Notes: generated by a model not told the origin, from the letters alone. DNA of 64,000 nucleotides from Trochalopteron elliotii (GCA_024734555.1 JANPWX010019802.1:1811342-1875341), one strand, 5' to 3'. Shown: positions 39,308 to 53,693, numbered from the stretch's first letter. A program made the numbers and translations.

Positions 39308-41055
39308 TGCATTATCAGTTCATCCTTCCCAGGGGACTAAGACAACCTTACTAGCATTAGATAATTTTGTCTTCTATTAACCTGTTCAAACTGTGGCCAT
39401 TACACATCATGAGGGTACAAACTGCAAATGTGAAAGAGCCACTAAACTCACTGGAGTCTCACTTGGTGTCTCACAGAAATTCCTGTGGGAACATATCACC
39501 CCCTGCAAAGGTCTGCAATTTATTTTTCATTACAGGAGTGGCAGTTGGTTGAGATGGCATAAGCACAACTCAATTTTCACCTCAAGATGGTCTTAGCTTT
39601 CACCTGCACTTGTTCTCTAACCTTACACTACTCCTGCTCAGTAACCCGACAGTCTGCTTCTGCTCTTGCAATGTCCAGGATTAAAAATGTCATGGTCATG
39701 ACTCTGAGATGTTAAAATGTTTCTCCTTGCCCTTGGAAATCATTGGTGCATTGCCGTGACACTTCTATAAGGGAAAAACATTTTTATCCAAAATCCTTAG
39801 ATGCTGGAAAGAGTGGTTTGCATCCCAGATCATCCCATTGTTGCCTCAGCTGCCAAAAAAGAGCCACTGTGGCCCTGCACGTGGCCAGTTTTCACTTCTG
39901 ATAGTGATTTTCTTTTTTCCCAAAGTCATCTGCTGGAAAATCAGAAATAGGAATTAGACGTCCTGACTCTGAGTCTTATACTTCAATCATATGGCCATTG
40001 TTTCCCTCTTTTGCCTTTGCCAGTTTTATACAGTCCTACTTTCAATGATATTCATGCTCTTCAGCATCTCTCTCCTCCAAATGAAATAAATAGAAGACCC
40101 TGCTAGTTTAAAACACAAAGGAAACAATATTTTCAGTAACTCTAACAATTGCCCATAAAGAGAAGAAAACACTCCGGACACCTGCACCTCATCAGGCTTT
40201 TAGTAACTGCTGTTTTGGGACTGCTCCTCTTCCTTTTGCCTTTTCTGCCACCAGGAAACAAACTCAGACATAACATTTTACTTGACACGTATCAAGGTCT
40301 ACCATTCTGTGCCAGTCTTGGTAAAATATGGAGAGGAAGTAAAATAGCTGTAACAACCAGCTCTATGTATGTAGCAGCCAGTCTTATCCATATACCACAT
40401 GAAAATCCCTGGGAGATGAGTGAATGCAGTAACCATGGCTTATCTATATGGTATTTGATAAACAAAAAGGAACTAAATAAACAGTGATTTCTTTTTGACA
40501 ATTGGTTTTATTTCCTCCTAGTACTGAAAAAAATAAAGCAAAAAGCCTGTTTTTAGATACTTCAAGTTCTTGTCAATGCCCCAGCACTGCTTTCTGAGCA
40601 GCTGCCACTCATCAAAAGTTTGGGGAAGGAGAGTCAGCTGCTGAGGGCAGCCTGGATCCCTGCAGCACCCTCATAGCACCACCGCACCAGAACCTCCTAA
40701 AGGCTTCAGAGGCAAGAGGCAACAACCAAGAACCCTAGAAATTAATGGAAAGATTTCTACTGATTTATGACAGGTCAGTGTGTTGTCCAGACACTTTTGC
40801 AGCAGACACTCACATTACTGATTTCATCTATTTCAACAGCCAATTAAACACATTTCAACTAATCCTCACCCCACCACACCACATCATGTTGTCCTGCCTG
40901 GCACCACAGGTGAACAGGGCAGAGTGATCCACCCTAGTGATAAGGAAGAATCTTCTGGCAGCCTGGGATGGAGGAATCCACACTGAAGTAGCACCCACAT
41001 ATCTGCATGAGACAAGATCAGAAGTCTACAATAAAAGATAATTCAGTTCTCCTTT

Positions 41056-41069
41056 AAAAAAAAAAAAAA
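41056..41069. repeat. Poly(A) tract
   Basis: A 14-base A run. It could mark the tail of a retroposed sequence, but nothing to its left was recognised. Confidence 0.6.
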
Positions 41070-42639
41070 CAACACTAAGTGGAAAACACTAAAGTACAAG
41101 GAATTCACACCTGCATTTTTTTTTGCTAAAAGTCTGGTTCCAAGGCATGTATAATGATGTAAATTAGAAAAACTGTTGTTGGATGAAATAATCTCAAAAA
41201 ATCCCCTTCTTATTAAAAATATTTTTCTCTTATAAAACTGAAAACATCCTCTAGCATGCTAACTATTTTGTATGCATCTCAGTCATTAAATTATTTGCAT
41301 CCAGTCAGAGATGGCAGAAATTCTCAGGGGGAAACTAACATAGGTATTTTAAGGGTTGCTTTTTTCTATTTTTTTTTCTTTACAGTTTTCTATGTGCAAA
41401 ACGTAGAGGCTTGTTTTTCTTTTCTATCTGAGAGAAAAAAATGATCCTAATTCAAAGCAGCACTGAAATACAAGGCTCTGCCAGATGTTACATAAACGAT
41501 GATGTAATGCTGAAGTATTTCATTACACATGCAGGTCTGTTCCTCAGCCCAGCAGTGATTTATTACATTTTGTCAATCTCATTTTATGTACCCGCATCAT
41601 TTTTACATCATTTTTCTTCATGACTTTGTTATATTCTCACAGAAGCACATAGAGATAACATCATAACAGTGCAGCCAATGAAGTTAGCGTTTTACAAATA
41701 ATGTTACTAATAAATAAATATACCAGTGAGGGGAAAATGGTCTTTCTGAGAGAGTGAAAAGCAAATTTACCTTTGAATAATCTGACGGGGGGAAGAGGCC
41801 ATAAGTCCAATAGGAAAATTGAGTTTGTATCCTCTCAGAGCAGCTCCTGCCTTCATGCAGAACAGTGAGGAAATGCAGTTCTTGCCTCTTTTTAGTTTAA
41901 TCTCACATTCCCTTTGTTCTCCTAATGTGTTCTGTGTGCTGCTGGCTAGATTTTATGCACCAGCTGCTTGGTTTAACAGATGCATCAGCAAGTGAAAGAA
42001 GAGCAACACATAAAATCTGTTTTGACCCTGAAATTAGCAAGCCATTGGACACACCAGTTTTTTTTCCTGATCATCCATCAAGATTTATTAGAAAAAACAC
42101 ATTCTACAACACTGCTTCTTAAAGGGAGAAAAAGAATTCCAGAAACTGTAAGTTCAAAAGATATGAAGGTCACATCAAAATCATGTAGCAGGCTATTTAG
42201 AAGATGCATTCCTACAGCAATATTGTTAAAGAAAATAATACTTCTAACAAGCAGCTTGCCAAAAATCCCATTAGAACACTGAAACAGAGAAGTCCTCTTA
42301 TAGCAGGCAGCCATTAACCTGTACCAAGCAAAATGTTGCAGTGAGAAGCTGCAGTTGAAAAGAAATTAAAATTTTCTTCTTCCTAACAACACAGGGCCAG
42401 ATTTTGCTTTGCTGAGTCACTAGAAAACCAAAGAATTTTATTTCTTTTATATATATATTTCTTGGAATTTTAAATGTTGTCTCCCCCTTGGACATACAAA
42501 AGGCAAATCCCAGGTGTTTTCTGTGACTTCCTTCTGAGGGAACTGAGGCTCCCATGTGCCAAAAGGACCCATTCCACAGGGAAATCTGCTGCCTTTCTGG
42601 AGCCCAGATGAGAGATTTTACTAGAAGATTCCCTGAATT

Positions 42640-44765
42640 GAGTCAGCACACTGATTATTATTCACTGTTGCTGCGCAGGGTGGTAATAATGCTGAGGAGA
42701 GAGGTCCTAGGGAAATTGAAAAGGACTTCAGGGCACTCAGATAACTGGTTGTAAGGACAGGAGCATAGATGTTGTTTTTCTCAACTCCTTCAGTAGCAGG
42801 GAAGAATGCCAAAAAGAACAGACACCTAATCAACATGTGGCTTAAAGACTGGTGTCACCAGTGGAATTTTGGTTTTTTTGCTCGTGGGGTGTTTTATATG
42901 GTGTCAGGCCTGGTGGATAGAGATAGGGTTTGTCTGTCTAAAAGAGGGGAAAGGATTCTAGGCCATGAGTTGGTAGGGCTGATTGAGAGTGTTTTAAACC
43001 AGGTTTGAAGGGGGAATATGATAAAATCTTCCTCAGCAGAGATGAGCCTAGAGGAGGCATGCCAGTGCTGGGGACAAAACCTGTAGCCCAGCTGAGGAGC
43101 ATCCACTCCAGTGCACACAGTAGGGGTAACAAAGCAACAAACAGGGGGAAGCCTTCAGCAGCAGGAAAGCTGTGACAGTCACTGAAAGGTGGTGGGATGA
43201 CTCACACGGCTGGAGAACTGCCACTATGGTTACAGTGGTTCTCCAGAAGGGACTGATGGGGAAGCAAAGGCAGTGGAATGGCTTAGTACCTTAGGGAGTG
43301 TTCCACTGCACAGAGCCCAAGGACAGTGATGACACAGTTGACATTCAGGGGGAAGGCTAATAAGGCAGATATACTGGTGGGAGTCTGTTACAGACTACAC
43401 AACCAGAATGAAGAGGCAGATGAAGTATTCCATGAGTGGCTGACTGAGGTTCCACAAGTGTTACGCCTTGTTCTTTGGGAGACTTTGCCTTGATGGATGT
43501 CTGCTGGAAACTCAACACAGCTGAGAGGGGGCAGTCTAGGAGATCCCTGAGTGTGTGGAAAATAACTTCCTGACTACAAAAGTGAGCCTATTGGGGCAGT
43601 GCCCTGACAGACTTGTCATTTGCGAACAAAAAAGCGCTGGTGGGAGATGTGGATCATTTCAATGATCATGGAATAATTGAGTTGAAGTAAGGAAGGGCAT
43701 AAAAAATCCTCTGCCTTGGGCTTTGTCCTGTTCAAACACTGGGTCACAGAGTTCCCTGGAAAAGAGTCCTTAATATCAAATGGGTCCAGGAATGCTGGAC
43801 ATACTTTAGGAGGAAATCCTCAAGGTGCAGGAGCGGGCCTTCCCTATGTACCAAAAGACAAGCTAGTTGGGAAGAATACTGGCCTAGCTGAACAGGGAGA
43901 TTTTGCAGGAATTCAAGGAAATAAAGAGAACTTTGACCTTTGAAAGAAGGTGAAGGCAACTCTGGAAGAGTACAAGGGTGTTGTTTGGTCATGTAGATAG
44001 AAATTTGGAAGGGTGAAAGCTCAGCTACAACTCAATCTGGTCACTGCTTTGAAACATGATAAAATGTTTCCATAAATCCTTCACATAAAGGGAGGTAACA
44101 AAGACCTCTATCCTTTATTAGACAGGGGGACAACACTTTCATCAGGGATGAGGGAAAGGCGGAGATACTTGATGCCTTCTTTGCCTCAGTCTTTTACAGA
44201 AAAGAATGGATATCCTACAGGTTGCTGGTAGACAGGGACAGGGAGCAGAACAGGCCCCCTGAAATCCAGGAATAAGTAGTTAGTGACCTGCTGAGCTGTT
44301 CAGACATTCACCAAATGTATGGTACCAGATGAGATTCATCTAAGAATACTGAGGGAGGTGGCAGAAGATCTCACAAAGTTGCTGTCCATCATTTATCAGT
44401 CCTGGCTAACCAGGGAGGTCCCAGATGACTGAAAGCTGGACAGGGTGATGCCTATGCACAAGAAGGGCCAGAAGGAGCATCTGGGGAACTACAGCCTGTC
44501 AGCCTGACCCTGGTGCTGGAGTAGCTTATGGAATAAAGATCCTCTTGTAGGTGATCATGCAGCACATACAGGACAACCAAGTGATGAGGCCTAGCCAGCA
44601 GGGCGTTGTGAAAGGCAGGCCCTGCCTGACCAACCTGATCTCCATTTAGGACCAGGTGATCTGCCTGGTGGATGCGGGAAAGGCTGTAAATATTTTCTAC
44701 CTGGACTTTAGTAAAGCCTTTGATACTGTCTCTCATGGCATTCTCCTGGAAGACTGGCAGCTTTG
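42640..44765 (+). mobile_element. Decayed CR1 LINE ORF2, sense, 3' truncated
   Basis: Read in shifting frames, the block follows the CR1 ORF2 polyprotein order. The endonuclease part includes a GVCYR-type motif near 43380, DVCWKLNTAERGQSRRS near 43495-43545 and VDHFNDHGIIELK near 43648-43686. The linker follows, then near 44140-44530 a region like 'DAFFASVF' through 'IYQSWLTREVPDDWK'. The reverse-transcriptase palm motif YLDFSKAFDTVSHG lies at about 44698-44742. Many frameshifts and stops show it is dead. Homology stops abruptly at about 44765, before the second catalytic YADD-type motif and the 3' UTR. The left edge is approximate. It shares the linker with the antisense copy at 2620-4280, so both belong to related CR1 groups. 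Confidence 0.9.
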
Positions 44766-47727
44766 GTGGATACAAACTTTTTTCTTTTCATCAGAGTTTA
44801 AAAAAAAAAAAAAGTTTGTTGTCCAGCCATTAGATTTCAACTGGGTAAATATGAGTTTGATCTCTTTTCAGATAAAAGAGATGTTACAAATAAGAATTTT
44901 ATCTTGCATGGAGGCATGACAGAGTATGAGACAGAATCTTTCTTGATTAAAATCTTCCATCATTTTGATTTTATAATTACAGCTTTCAATTGTTACCTTG
45001 GTGAAAGATTAAAACATCATTACTTGTCATACATATTTCACACTTTAGTAAATTTTAATAAACTGAATGCATGAGAAATGTTCATATTATCTTTCACAGT
45101 ACTGGGATGCTAATGACATTTCTATTGATTTGAATTGACCCACATTTATTGGTCAAAATAACTCATATTCAGGCAAGGCATGGACTTCCACTATCAACAA
45201 TAACAAATGAAGACTGCTGAGCACTGAAATGTCTAAAATATAATCATTAATCAGAAACACATTAAAACAACTGGCAATGTGCTAGGGAGGTCTTATCTTC
45301 CTAATGATCAACCTTTTTGGTCTATTGATCTGTTCGGTACATATCGGTGATCTCTTCATGACAGCACTAGGGAGGAGGTAAAGGAGATCACTACAAAACA
45401 GGCAACACAGGCAAGGGGAGCCATCTCAGGCACTGCTGCCCATCAGCCATGAGAGCCCTTTACACCACCCTGGTACTTTGTAGGAAGACAGATGCCTTCC
45501 AGGGGATCTGGCTCTTTGCTTGCTGTGACAGAAATCTTTCCTTCATGGTGCTCATCACCCAGGACAGTCAAGAGAAATCCTTGGACTTGCCATGAGTGTG
45601 CCTTGCCAAACCAAAGTGGTTTGGTGATAGCTGGTGATAGCTGGTGATAGCACTAGCCTTCACAGCTGTGTTGATCAATGCCACAACACCATGGGTAGGC
45701 CAGGTCTAGTTTATGCTGCTCCAGCCTGGTCAACACAGGGTAGTAAAGCCTCTTCCATGAAGCTCTATGGGGAGCAGATCTGGGAGGTTTTAGTCAGTTC
45801 GGAATACAATAAATGCAAATTGCAAGACAGACTGCTTTTCTTACCACAAATACTGCAAGTAAATCAGGAGTCCAAGTTATCCATTTAACTTAAATAACCC
45901 TGTCTATTAAGACAAGCAGACATACTTGCTATTCAATATTCCTAACAATTTCAGAAATCTAGTGCAATTGGCATTTTTTTGCTGAATCATATTTCGTTGT
46001 TTGAACTTACACTGGTGCTTTCTCTTCTATTTCTAAGCACAACCCAATAGCAAGATGATGTAATCAGACACTGAATTACTCAGACTTCACTACTATTATC
46101 AATATGTTACAGAACAGTTGCTAATATACTCTGAAATATTATAAATAATTAAAACTTAAATACATTTGTTGAATTATTTTTGGTACACCTGGGCTATACT
46201 TTTTTTTCTTCTTCTCTTATGGTCCAGTATGGGGATTCTCTTAGCCTACATACCTGCAAGATTCTATAAACAATTCACCTCTATGCACTTGAAGACTGCC
46301 AGTAACAGCAACAACATAGACACAGCCTTAAAGCTGAGCACATGCAGAAGTGTTTGGAAGACCAAGATTTAACTTTATTGCCTTCTACTGATCTGGAGTT
46401 CCCATGTCTGTCAGTGAAGGAAGAACATTTACCGTTCTGTAGGACAACCCAATAATACTATTTATGGTTTTAAAGCATGCACTTACAGGTATATGCAATT
46501 CAGTAATTTGCAGCAGAATTTCATCAGCCACAGAATGCATTAGCCAAACTGCAATTTAGCTGAATTACCAGCTGATTTCTAAAATTACTAGCAGAAATTT
46601 TCATTGTCCCTCTCCCTCTTTATCACCAATCTTCATGGGTAGGTAGGTGGACTGTATGTCATGGTTTTAACATATATAATGCAAACTACTTAATTTATTA
46701 GCACACACTTGCTCTACCAGTGCTGTGTTCTTTGCTTCAGAAGTCTCCAAAACAGAAATATGGATGTGGTGCTCTATCTCTATATTATTATTTGAGACCC
46801 AGCTTTACCAGGCATGGAGAATGCATAACCATTCTGGTAACCCTTAGAAACCATGCTCATCCTGTTACACAGCACATGCACACACAGAGATGTTCAACAG
46901 TGCCTTCGCTAAAACTTCCCTAAAACTCATTTGCAATGCATCACCCAATAGCAGATGAAGTGGTTTATACGTATCGTTCACTGCAGATCATTTAACTCTA
47001 TAAAGAAAGTGAGATAAAGGTACTTAGAAAGCAAAATTGATTACAATCTTCCATCATTTTGACTTTCTTGTGTTTCTGATATATTCCTGTGGAAACAAAG
47101 GACAAATGGTCTGCATTCCTTCTGTTGTAGAGGTTATTGGTTACCCAGTGAATTGGACTCTTCCAAAAGTTGTGCTGTGAACACGGGCAAGTCAGGGTGT
47201 GAGGCCCTACTCCTATACTGAACAATACTGAAGGAAATCCAGAGATTTCAACAAATGAGACTTCATTGAAATTTGGCACAGATGAACAGGTATTTATGGA
47301 ACAAATACTGGAAATGCAAGAAAGAGCTGCACAAAGTTGCACTGGCTGAGAGTTTGGCCTTCAAGTGTTTCAAAAATGGATCAGGGTGAGTGCATGTCAC
47401 TGAGTCATGTTACAGGCTTGGGCACCACATTTCAAGATGTTTCAAATCAAAGTTTCCCGGATGCTATATGCCTCTTCTATCAGACAGAATTGCTGTGCTA
47501 ACTAGAACATTTTCATAAGCAGCAGACATATTATAGAAACCCATTGCAAATTACTATTTTAAGATCTAAAAAACATTAACATCTAACTCTGCTAAAGGTA
47601 AAATACAAATACATACACCAGGAAAACTGAACTGAACTTGGAAGGCCTAATGAAGGGAATCTCTGAAGCAGTCAGTGCTTTGGACCAGCAACACTGAAAA
47701 CCAGTGGACTGTAAACGATATTTTAGG
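44766..47727. other. Non-coding desert, no gene seen
   Basis: A poly(A) run at 44800-44813 lies 35 bases beyond the break in the CR1. A three-copy decamer lies at 45621-45650. Otherwise this is AT-rich DNA with no frame above 114 codons and no recognisable domain or RNA gene. Confidence 0.6.
45621..45650. repeat. Three-copy decamer tandem repeat
   Basis: Three consecutive units of CTGGTGATAG, the first starting with T in place of C. This is a small minisatellite seed in non-coding DNA. Confidence 0.85.
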
Positions 47728-48075
47728 ATCATAGAATGCTGACTAGGAAGGGACCTACAAAGGTCTTCAACTCCAGGTCTTGCCCAGGACACTTCCAAGA
47801 ATCAAACCACATTCCTGAAAGTGTTTTCCAGATGCTTCTTGAACTCTGGCTTCCTGTCATGACCACTTTCCTGGGAAGTCTGTTCCACTGTCCAACCACT
47901 TTCTGAACAAAAAAGCTTTTGCTAAAATATCGAAGATATACACAGCTATCTTGACACAGCTTCATGCCATTCCCTCAGGTCCTATCTCCCATGATAAAAC
48001 ATAATTCCTTAGCTCCCTGCACATCTTCAGAATGGGAGATATGATAACATTCAAATGCTGCTCTAGAAGTACACT
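47728..48075 (-). mobile_element. CR1 LINE 3' end, antisense
   Basis: Starts with ATCATAGAATG, the reversed CR1 terminal repeat, followed by 'ggaagggacctacaaaggtc', 'caggacacttccaagaatcaaacca', the 'gtctgttccactgtccaaccac' block and 'gacacagcttcatgccattccctcaggtcc'. These are the usual landmarks of a reversed CR1 3' region in birds. It is 5' truncated near 48075 (edge approximate), as is typical of CR1 insertions. Confidence 0.88.
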
Positions 48076-51000
48076 ATGTTGGGGATTTAGTGTTTCTTCA
48101 TGCTTAAAAATCAGAGTTCCAAGCAACACCCCTTGTGCACTTGCTTCAGCTCAAGGCCTCAGGCAAAATCACCTAAGCAACTTGCTCACATCCATAAAAT
48201 CAACACATTCCAGTCTCTGAAATTCCTTGCAGTGAGTGAGCAGCCAACAAAACATCCCTTGATATCAGCTCACAAGACTTCACATGCTCACCAGGAAAGC
48301 TTGGTACCAGGAAAACAAAACCACATTAACTCCTAAGAAAATCAGCAGCAATTTTCTTCTGATTATATTGTCTCAGGAAAAAATCAGGCACTGTCCCTCA
48401 CATTCAAAGACACAAAAAGAGACACTTCTATCGTGTTGATTTGTTGATTAATGGCTTCCAAACAGTTGAGGTCATTTACTGCATATCCAGCATGACTGAT
48501 GAAACCCACTGTGGTAATAATCTCAAATCAGAGACATCAAAAATGAGCCTCAAGGACAGACTTCTCCCTCTCCTATCCCCACATAATGGCCATTTATACA
48601 GCTACAATAAGCCTCAAAGTGCATGTCAGAGCACCAAATTTAAACACAGGAGGCTGACTTGCAAAGTGAAATGAACGTAGAAGATTTTACTCACTATATG
48701 TTTTAGCTTAAGAGGCCTCTTATGGAATCACCGTTAAAAGAAAAAATCGATAAAATTATGGCAGTGACACAAAGCCAATAAAGCAGATAAATTTGGAATC
48801 AAGGAATCACTTTTACACTGCATCACTCCCTAAGAGACCAAAATGTGTAGCTAAACTAAAGCTCCATTAAAATGTCATCTACTCTTCCTGTTTTTCTTTC
48901 CATGGTCACTGTTTACCAGGGTTTCTACTTTCTAATCAATTAGCTTTTAATATCTTGCTCATACCATGTGAAGTATTGGCTTTAGAGCCTCCATTCACTT
49001 CAGGAGGACCAGGATCTCACACTAGGATTTTATTGGGCCTGTGGCTTGGCATAACCCTGCAGGAGCCCTGCACCTAGGCCCACCAGCTGCCCATCCCAAC
49101 CCTCTGTCCACCAGACATCTCCACAGCTTCATTATCAGCAAGAAATTCCTACCTCTTACTGAGCACATGCACTTATATATACTATATGTGTATGGATATG
49201 GATACAGAAACATGAACAAAAACATCCATGTATGTATATCTATGATTCCAAGGAAGGAAAGATGAACTGTATACAGATAAACCAAAGATTTCAAACAAGT
49301 ACAGGTCCCACTGCCCTATCAGCTCACACAGTTGTCCTGCCCAGCAATCCAGCTGCACAGCCTAGGTTATATTGGAGCACCAGTACACCGGAGAGGTGTC
49401 ATCTCCAATCCCCAAATTTTGTCTTCCCCCTGCTCTAAATTAGGCGGGGCTTGGAGTGCAGAACTTGCAGTTCTGATATGTGGTCAGGATCCTGTCCTCC
49501 CTTCACCAAGGGTCATGGCTCAGCTGGGGCTCTCATTTTGAGTAGCCTTTGTAGACTTTGTTTGTCTGATTGTGGACTGACACAGGTGAATCACTACCAC
49601 AGGAAAGAGAGAGATGTGGGTTTCAAGGCTTGGGAGGAGCTGCAGGTATCTGGGATTCTCTCTTGTAACCTGTTGATTTTGCCCTTCTTTGTTACAACAA
49701 AATGCAATTTTAAGATCTTTACAGATGTATGTGGAAATGTGAGTTTTGTTGTTATTATGTATTGTTAAAGAAATTATAAATACCCTATGACTCAAAGACC
49801 TCCAGCCAGAAGAGAAGAGCTTAAAAATGGAACAAAATTGCTATCTACAGTTTTAATGAGCAGTTCTCCCACTGAAAAATGCTTTTCAATTTAAACTCTA
49901 TTAAGAGGAAATTAGGAGATCACCCATCACAGTGTTTTTGTTTATTTTAAAATGAAAACTAAGAACATCAAATTGCTATCAGCACAAATGTTTGATAGAC
50001 CCAGAAATAAATTAAACAATTTTATTACATTTTTTACCCCCCATGTTTATGTTATAGTCTCCAGCAATTTAAATTTAATAGACAAAATCATTAAGAAGGT
50101 GGTGTAAATTGAGATTTTGGGCCAACTCCTCATTGCTCTGGAATCAATGACAGAACCAGCACTGATTTCCATATGATCAGCATTTAGAGTAGGATGTTTG
50201 TATTACCAGTACGTACAGCACAAAAAGGGGCTGACCCTTGATTCTTCACTTGACCTTTCTCTCACTGGTGTCAAGAGGAGAACACAATGACCCTGTGTAA
50301 CATAAAACTTGTATGCTTGCAGTCTGGATTCCTTTGTAAAGTATGTATCTAGATATGGGTGTATCATGTATATATTTTAGGGATAAATACATGGATCTGT
50401 AGCTATGGGTGCAGCTCTGTGTCTGCATGTACGTCAGTGTTAAGTACTGCACTGCACTGTCCAGGTGGCAAAGAGGCTGTCACATAAATGGGAATTTACT
50501 CCATGTTAAATAGTAGCATGTGCAATGTATGGCTCAGCAAAGCAGGTAGTACAATATTCCAGCATACAGAGTCCTGGGATTTTATTTGCAGAGCAGCCAG
50601 GACAAGTGTCCAAAACTACCTGATTTAGAAAAAATTACATCACCCCATGCCTTTTCTTCCAGGAAAGATTCTGAAAATACCTCATTTCAGCCTGGCCAAA
50701 AAAAAAAATAACACCAATCTTTCTCATAATTCAGAGCTTCTTCTGCAGTAATGTCCAGAACCAAGAAGCATAAGGAAATTCAAAAAAGGAGAAAAAAAAG
50801 GCCAGCTAGAATTTTGCCAACCTCAGAAAAAACAAAAACTGTAATTGTACTTGCAATTAAAATATTTCAAATCAGTGCATGACAACAAAGAAAGCTCCTT
50901 TCTTTGGTTGAGTATTTTTTATTTTCATATGAACTGTATTAGCTCACCCATTCCTTGATCTAGTTTACATCAAAGTTTGTTTTTCCAATACTGTGTTTTT

Positions 51001-53554
51001 AGCAAAGAATTTCCACATGTTTACAATAAAGAAACGTGACTTCTTGCAGTGTGAGGCTGCTTATCTTTCTAGTTCATATCCCTAGTCATGTGCCCTGAGG
51101 GCTTGGTCTCTGTGAACCAATGAAATCCCAAAGAGCACCAATAAAACCTGATAACAACTAACATTGCCAAAACATGCAGGCAAATGGAACAATGCCCTTC
51201 AGTGAACTACACTTTATAGGTGCACCCCTAGAGAATGTAGGATGGGGTTGGGTCTTCCATGCCTTCAGAAACAAAACCTGCTCCATCCCTCAGGTTCACT
51301 CCTAGTCCTCCTCTCCCTGCTGACTGCCTCCAAGCCCTGCTCACAGCACATCTCTGGTGTGGCAGCAGTGCAGATGAGGTGAGCTTCTTTACCCAGTTCA
51401 GCTCCTGCAGTGTCAGGATGCCCAAGAACACAGGTATCTGTGCTCCTCTGCCACCCTCATCACTGTATCCCCTCTGCAGCTTCATGTTTCTCCAGCAGCT
51501 GCACCTCCAGAGTCTACAGAGCCAACACATCTCCCTGGTGTGTGAGATTCCATCACTTCTCTGAGGTCCCCACCTTCATCAGTGGAATCTGAAGCAGCTG
51601 CCAAGGCTGAAGCCAGTTTTGTACCAGCACTGTCCCAGATAAGTCTACAGGGTAGATCAAAGGGAGGAACAGGCCCTTCTTTACCTTCTCAGCCACACCA
51701 TGCTGGGAAAGGTCTCAGTAGCCTGATGCTGAGCTGAGCAAGGATCCTTTTACATCCATGCAGCATGTACTTGCTCTGGCTGGGCCTCTGACAACAGCAT
51801 GCTCAGGCTGAGCTGCTGGATGCCCAGCCAGCTCTGAGGACAGGCAGAGCAAGTACCATCCCTCCAGCCTGCCCATGGCTGTGTTTTTACAGCTTGATAC
51901 TCAAGCTCTCCATGCCATGGCACATTTTAAGTGCTTCCAGCTGGTTCAGCCATGAGAAAAATGAGCCTTCTTAATATGAGCTGCCCTAGATGGACTGAGA
52001 CTTGCCATCTCCATTAGCTCACAGCTCCAGTTAGTGTTTATCATGAGACAGAGAGCAGCCCGATCATCTCCAGTGTGGACTAACTACTTCACCCAGTGAT
52101 TTTCCTGAATTCTGGTAATCTCCTTCTTCCACATCCCATATGTACTCATTATCAAATCCAGATTTGACACAACAGGCCACTCCATTGGTTTCAGTGAACC
52201 CGCACTTGTGGATGCCAGTGTCAGACCCTGTTCTTCATTATCCATGATCCTACAGGGCCACCAATCATCTGCTGCTCTCTGAGTGCACACAAAAGAAACA
52301 ACTGTTCAAGCAAAAGCATCCACTGTGAGTGAGGTCACTGATTGCAGGTTTTTTCAATAATCTTTACTAAAATCCTTTCTCCCTTTCTTTGCTAAATCCA
52401 CCTACTGAAAGAAAGGTCAGTTCAAAGGAAGACTCTTGCTCTGCCTGACACGATGGCATGCTGGGATAATTCAGAGCAGTTATGATAAATGTTCTGACTA
52501 CTGGCATCAAAAAACAGACAGCGGGCTCACAGCAACATAAGATTAAACATGTTTCCACAATTATCTGGGGAATTGTCTGACTGACCATACCCCTTTCTTG
52601 ATAGTCTTTACTGCCTGAAACAAAAAGAGAGTACCACAGAGGGTTGTGTGAAATATAACTGCAGTGCTTTAGACTCCCCAAAAGTCAAGGAAGCTCTGTT
52701 AGAGAAGGATTGTCACTTGTCAAGTAAGAAAGGATGTGTTTGTAGCCTCTGCCCCACAGGTTCCACTAGGTCCATTTGGGAGAGAAGCAGTGCTGAGCTG
52801 TGCTTCTTGCAAGGGCTAATTTTCACACTGGAAAGGTAACACTGCACCATGAGCTGGGTGGAGGGAGATACACTCAGCCAGGTAAGAACAAGTCTGGGTG
52901 GCAAAAGCCAAAAGGATTTGCAGTGAGAGGAAGCATGGCCTCCCAAGACAGAAGGCAAAGCAATCCTTGATCCCAGCCACCAGCTGTGCCAAAGAGCATA
53001 GTACTCTGTAGCCCAGTCGTGAAAACACTCAGCCTTGCAAAACAGCAAGTGAGAGCAGACGAAGCAAACTGAGATGTACAAAAACATGATTTCAGAGCTG
53101 GAGGCAGGATCAGCTCATGAAAGAAAAGGAATCAAGAAGCAGTTAGTCAGAGCACTCCCATTTTAATTCAACTGCTGATTTCCTCAAGATCCCTGCTGCA
53201 GCATTTCTTGTTTGTTTCCATTTCCATTGTTTCTCCAACAAGAACTTACCCCTCAGGTTCCCTTACTCCCTCAACACTGTCTGTCCCAGGTAATTCCCAG
53301 GCTTCCACACAACACTAGAAGACACCTCATTTGGTCCCCAGCAGCTCCACACACCCCCCTCCCTTAACCAAGCCAGCCAGCCACACTCCATCCTACCAAC
53401 CCATGAGGTCTCACAGAGTGAATTACCTCTGAGTAGGCATGTTGATGAGTTCCCTTGGGACTAGAGCCAAACCCATACCTCAAGACAGCCTGGCCACATA
53501 TGCCAGAAGCCAGCAAACCATTTCACAGCTTGATTTCCTAGCTAGATTCACTGT
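48076..53554. other. Non-coding desert, no gene seen
   Basis: AT-rich with GC-richer patches near 49030-49560, 51240-51560 and 51660-51900. The patches carry open frames of about 100 codons on both strands but no recognisable family. A TA-rich stretch lies at about 49170-49240. The block at 50030-50170 is AT-rich with TTTAAATTTAATA-type words and may be conserved regulatory DNA. Confidence 0.55.
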
Positions 53555-53693
53555 TGCTGGATCCCTGAAAGTGTTCACAGCCAAGCTGGATGGGGTGACC
53601 TGGTCTAATGGAAGGTGTCTCTGCCCATGGGTTGGAACAAGATGAACTTTAAGGTCTCTTTCAATCCAAACCAATCTGTGATCCTCTGTGTGT
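53555..53693 (+). mobile_element. CR1 LINE 3' end, sense, short
   Basis: Matches the usual sense CR1 tail order: 'gatccctgaaagtgttcacagccaagctggatgggg', 'acctggtctaatggaaggtgtc', 'tgcccatgggttggaacaagatgaactttaaggtc', 'aatccaaacca', then a decayed terminal repeat 'tctgtgatcctctgtg' in place of ATTCTATG units. The copy is strongly 5' truncated. Confidence 0.9.

Larger units (their letters stand above)
35806..42639. other. Non-coding desert, no gene seen
   Basis: Mostly AT-rich unique DNA. Open frames reach 112 codons at most (40149-40487) and show no domain. A diverged tandem duplication of about 21 bp lies at 39265-39307, and a poly(A) tract at 41056-41069. The block at about 41460-41720 is AT-rich with repeated ATGATGTAATG-like words and may be regulatory. 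Confidence 0.55.

Noticed and set aside
44656..44919. Small gene with a reverse-transcriptase-like motif
   Set aside because: The motif belongs to the decayed CR1 ORF2. The frame runs from it into unrelated DNA and a poly(A) run.
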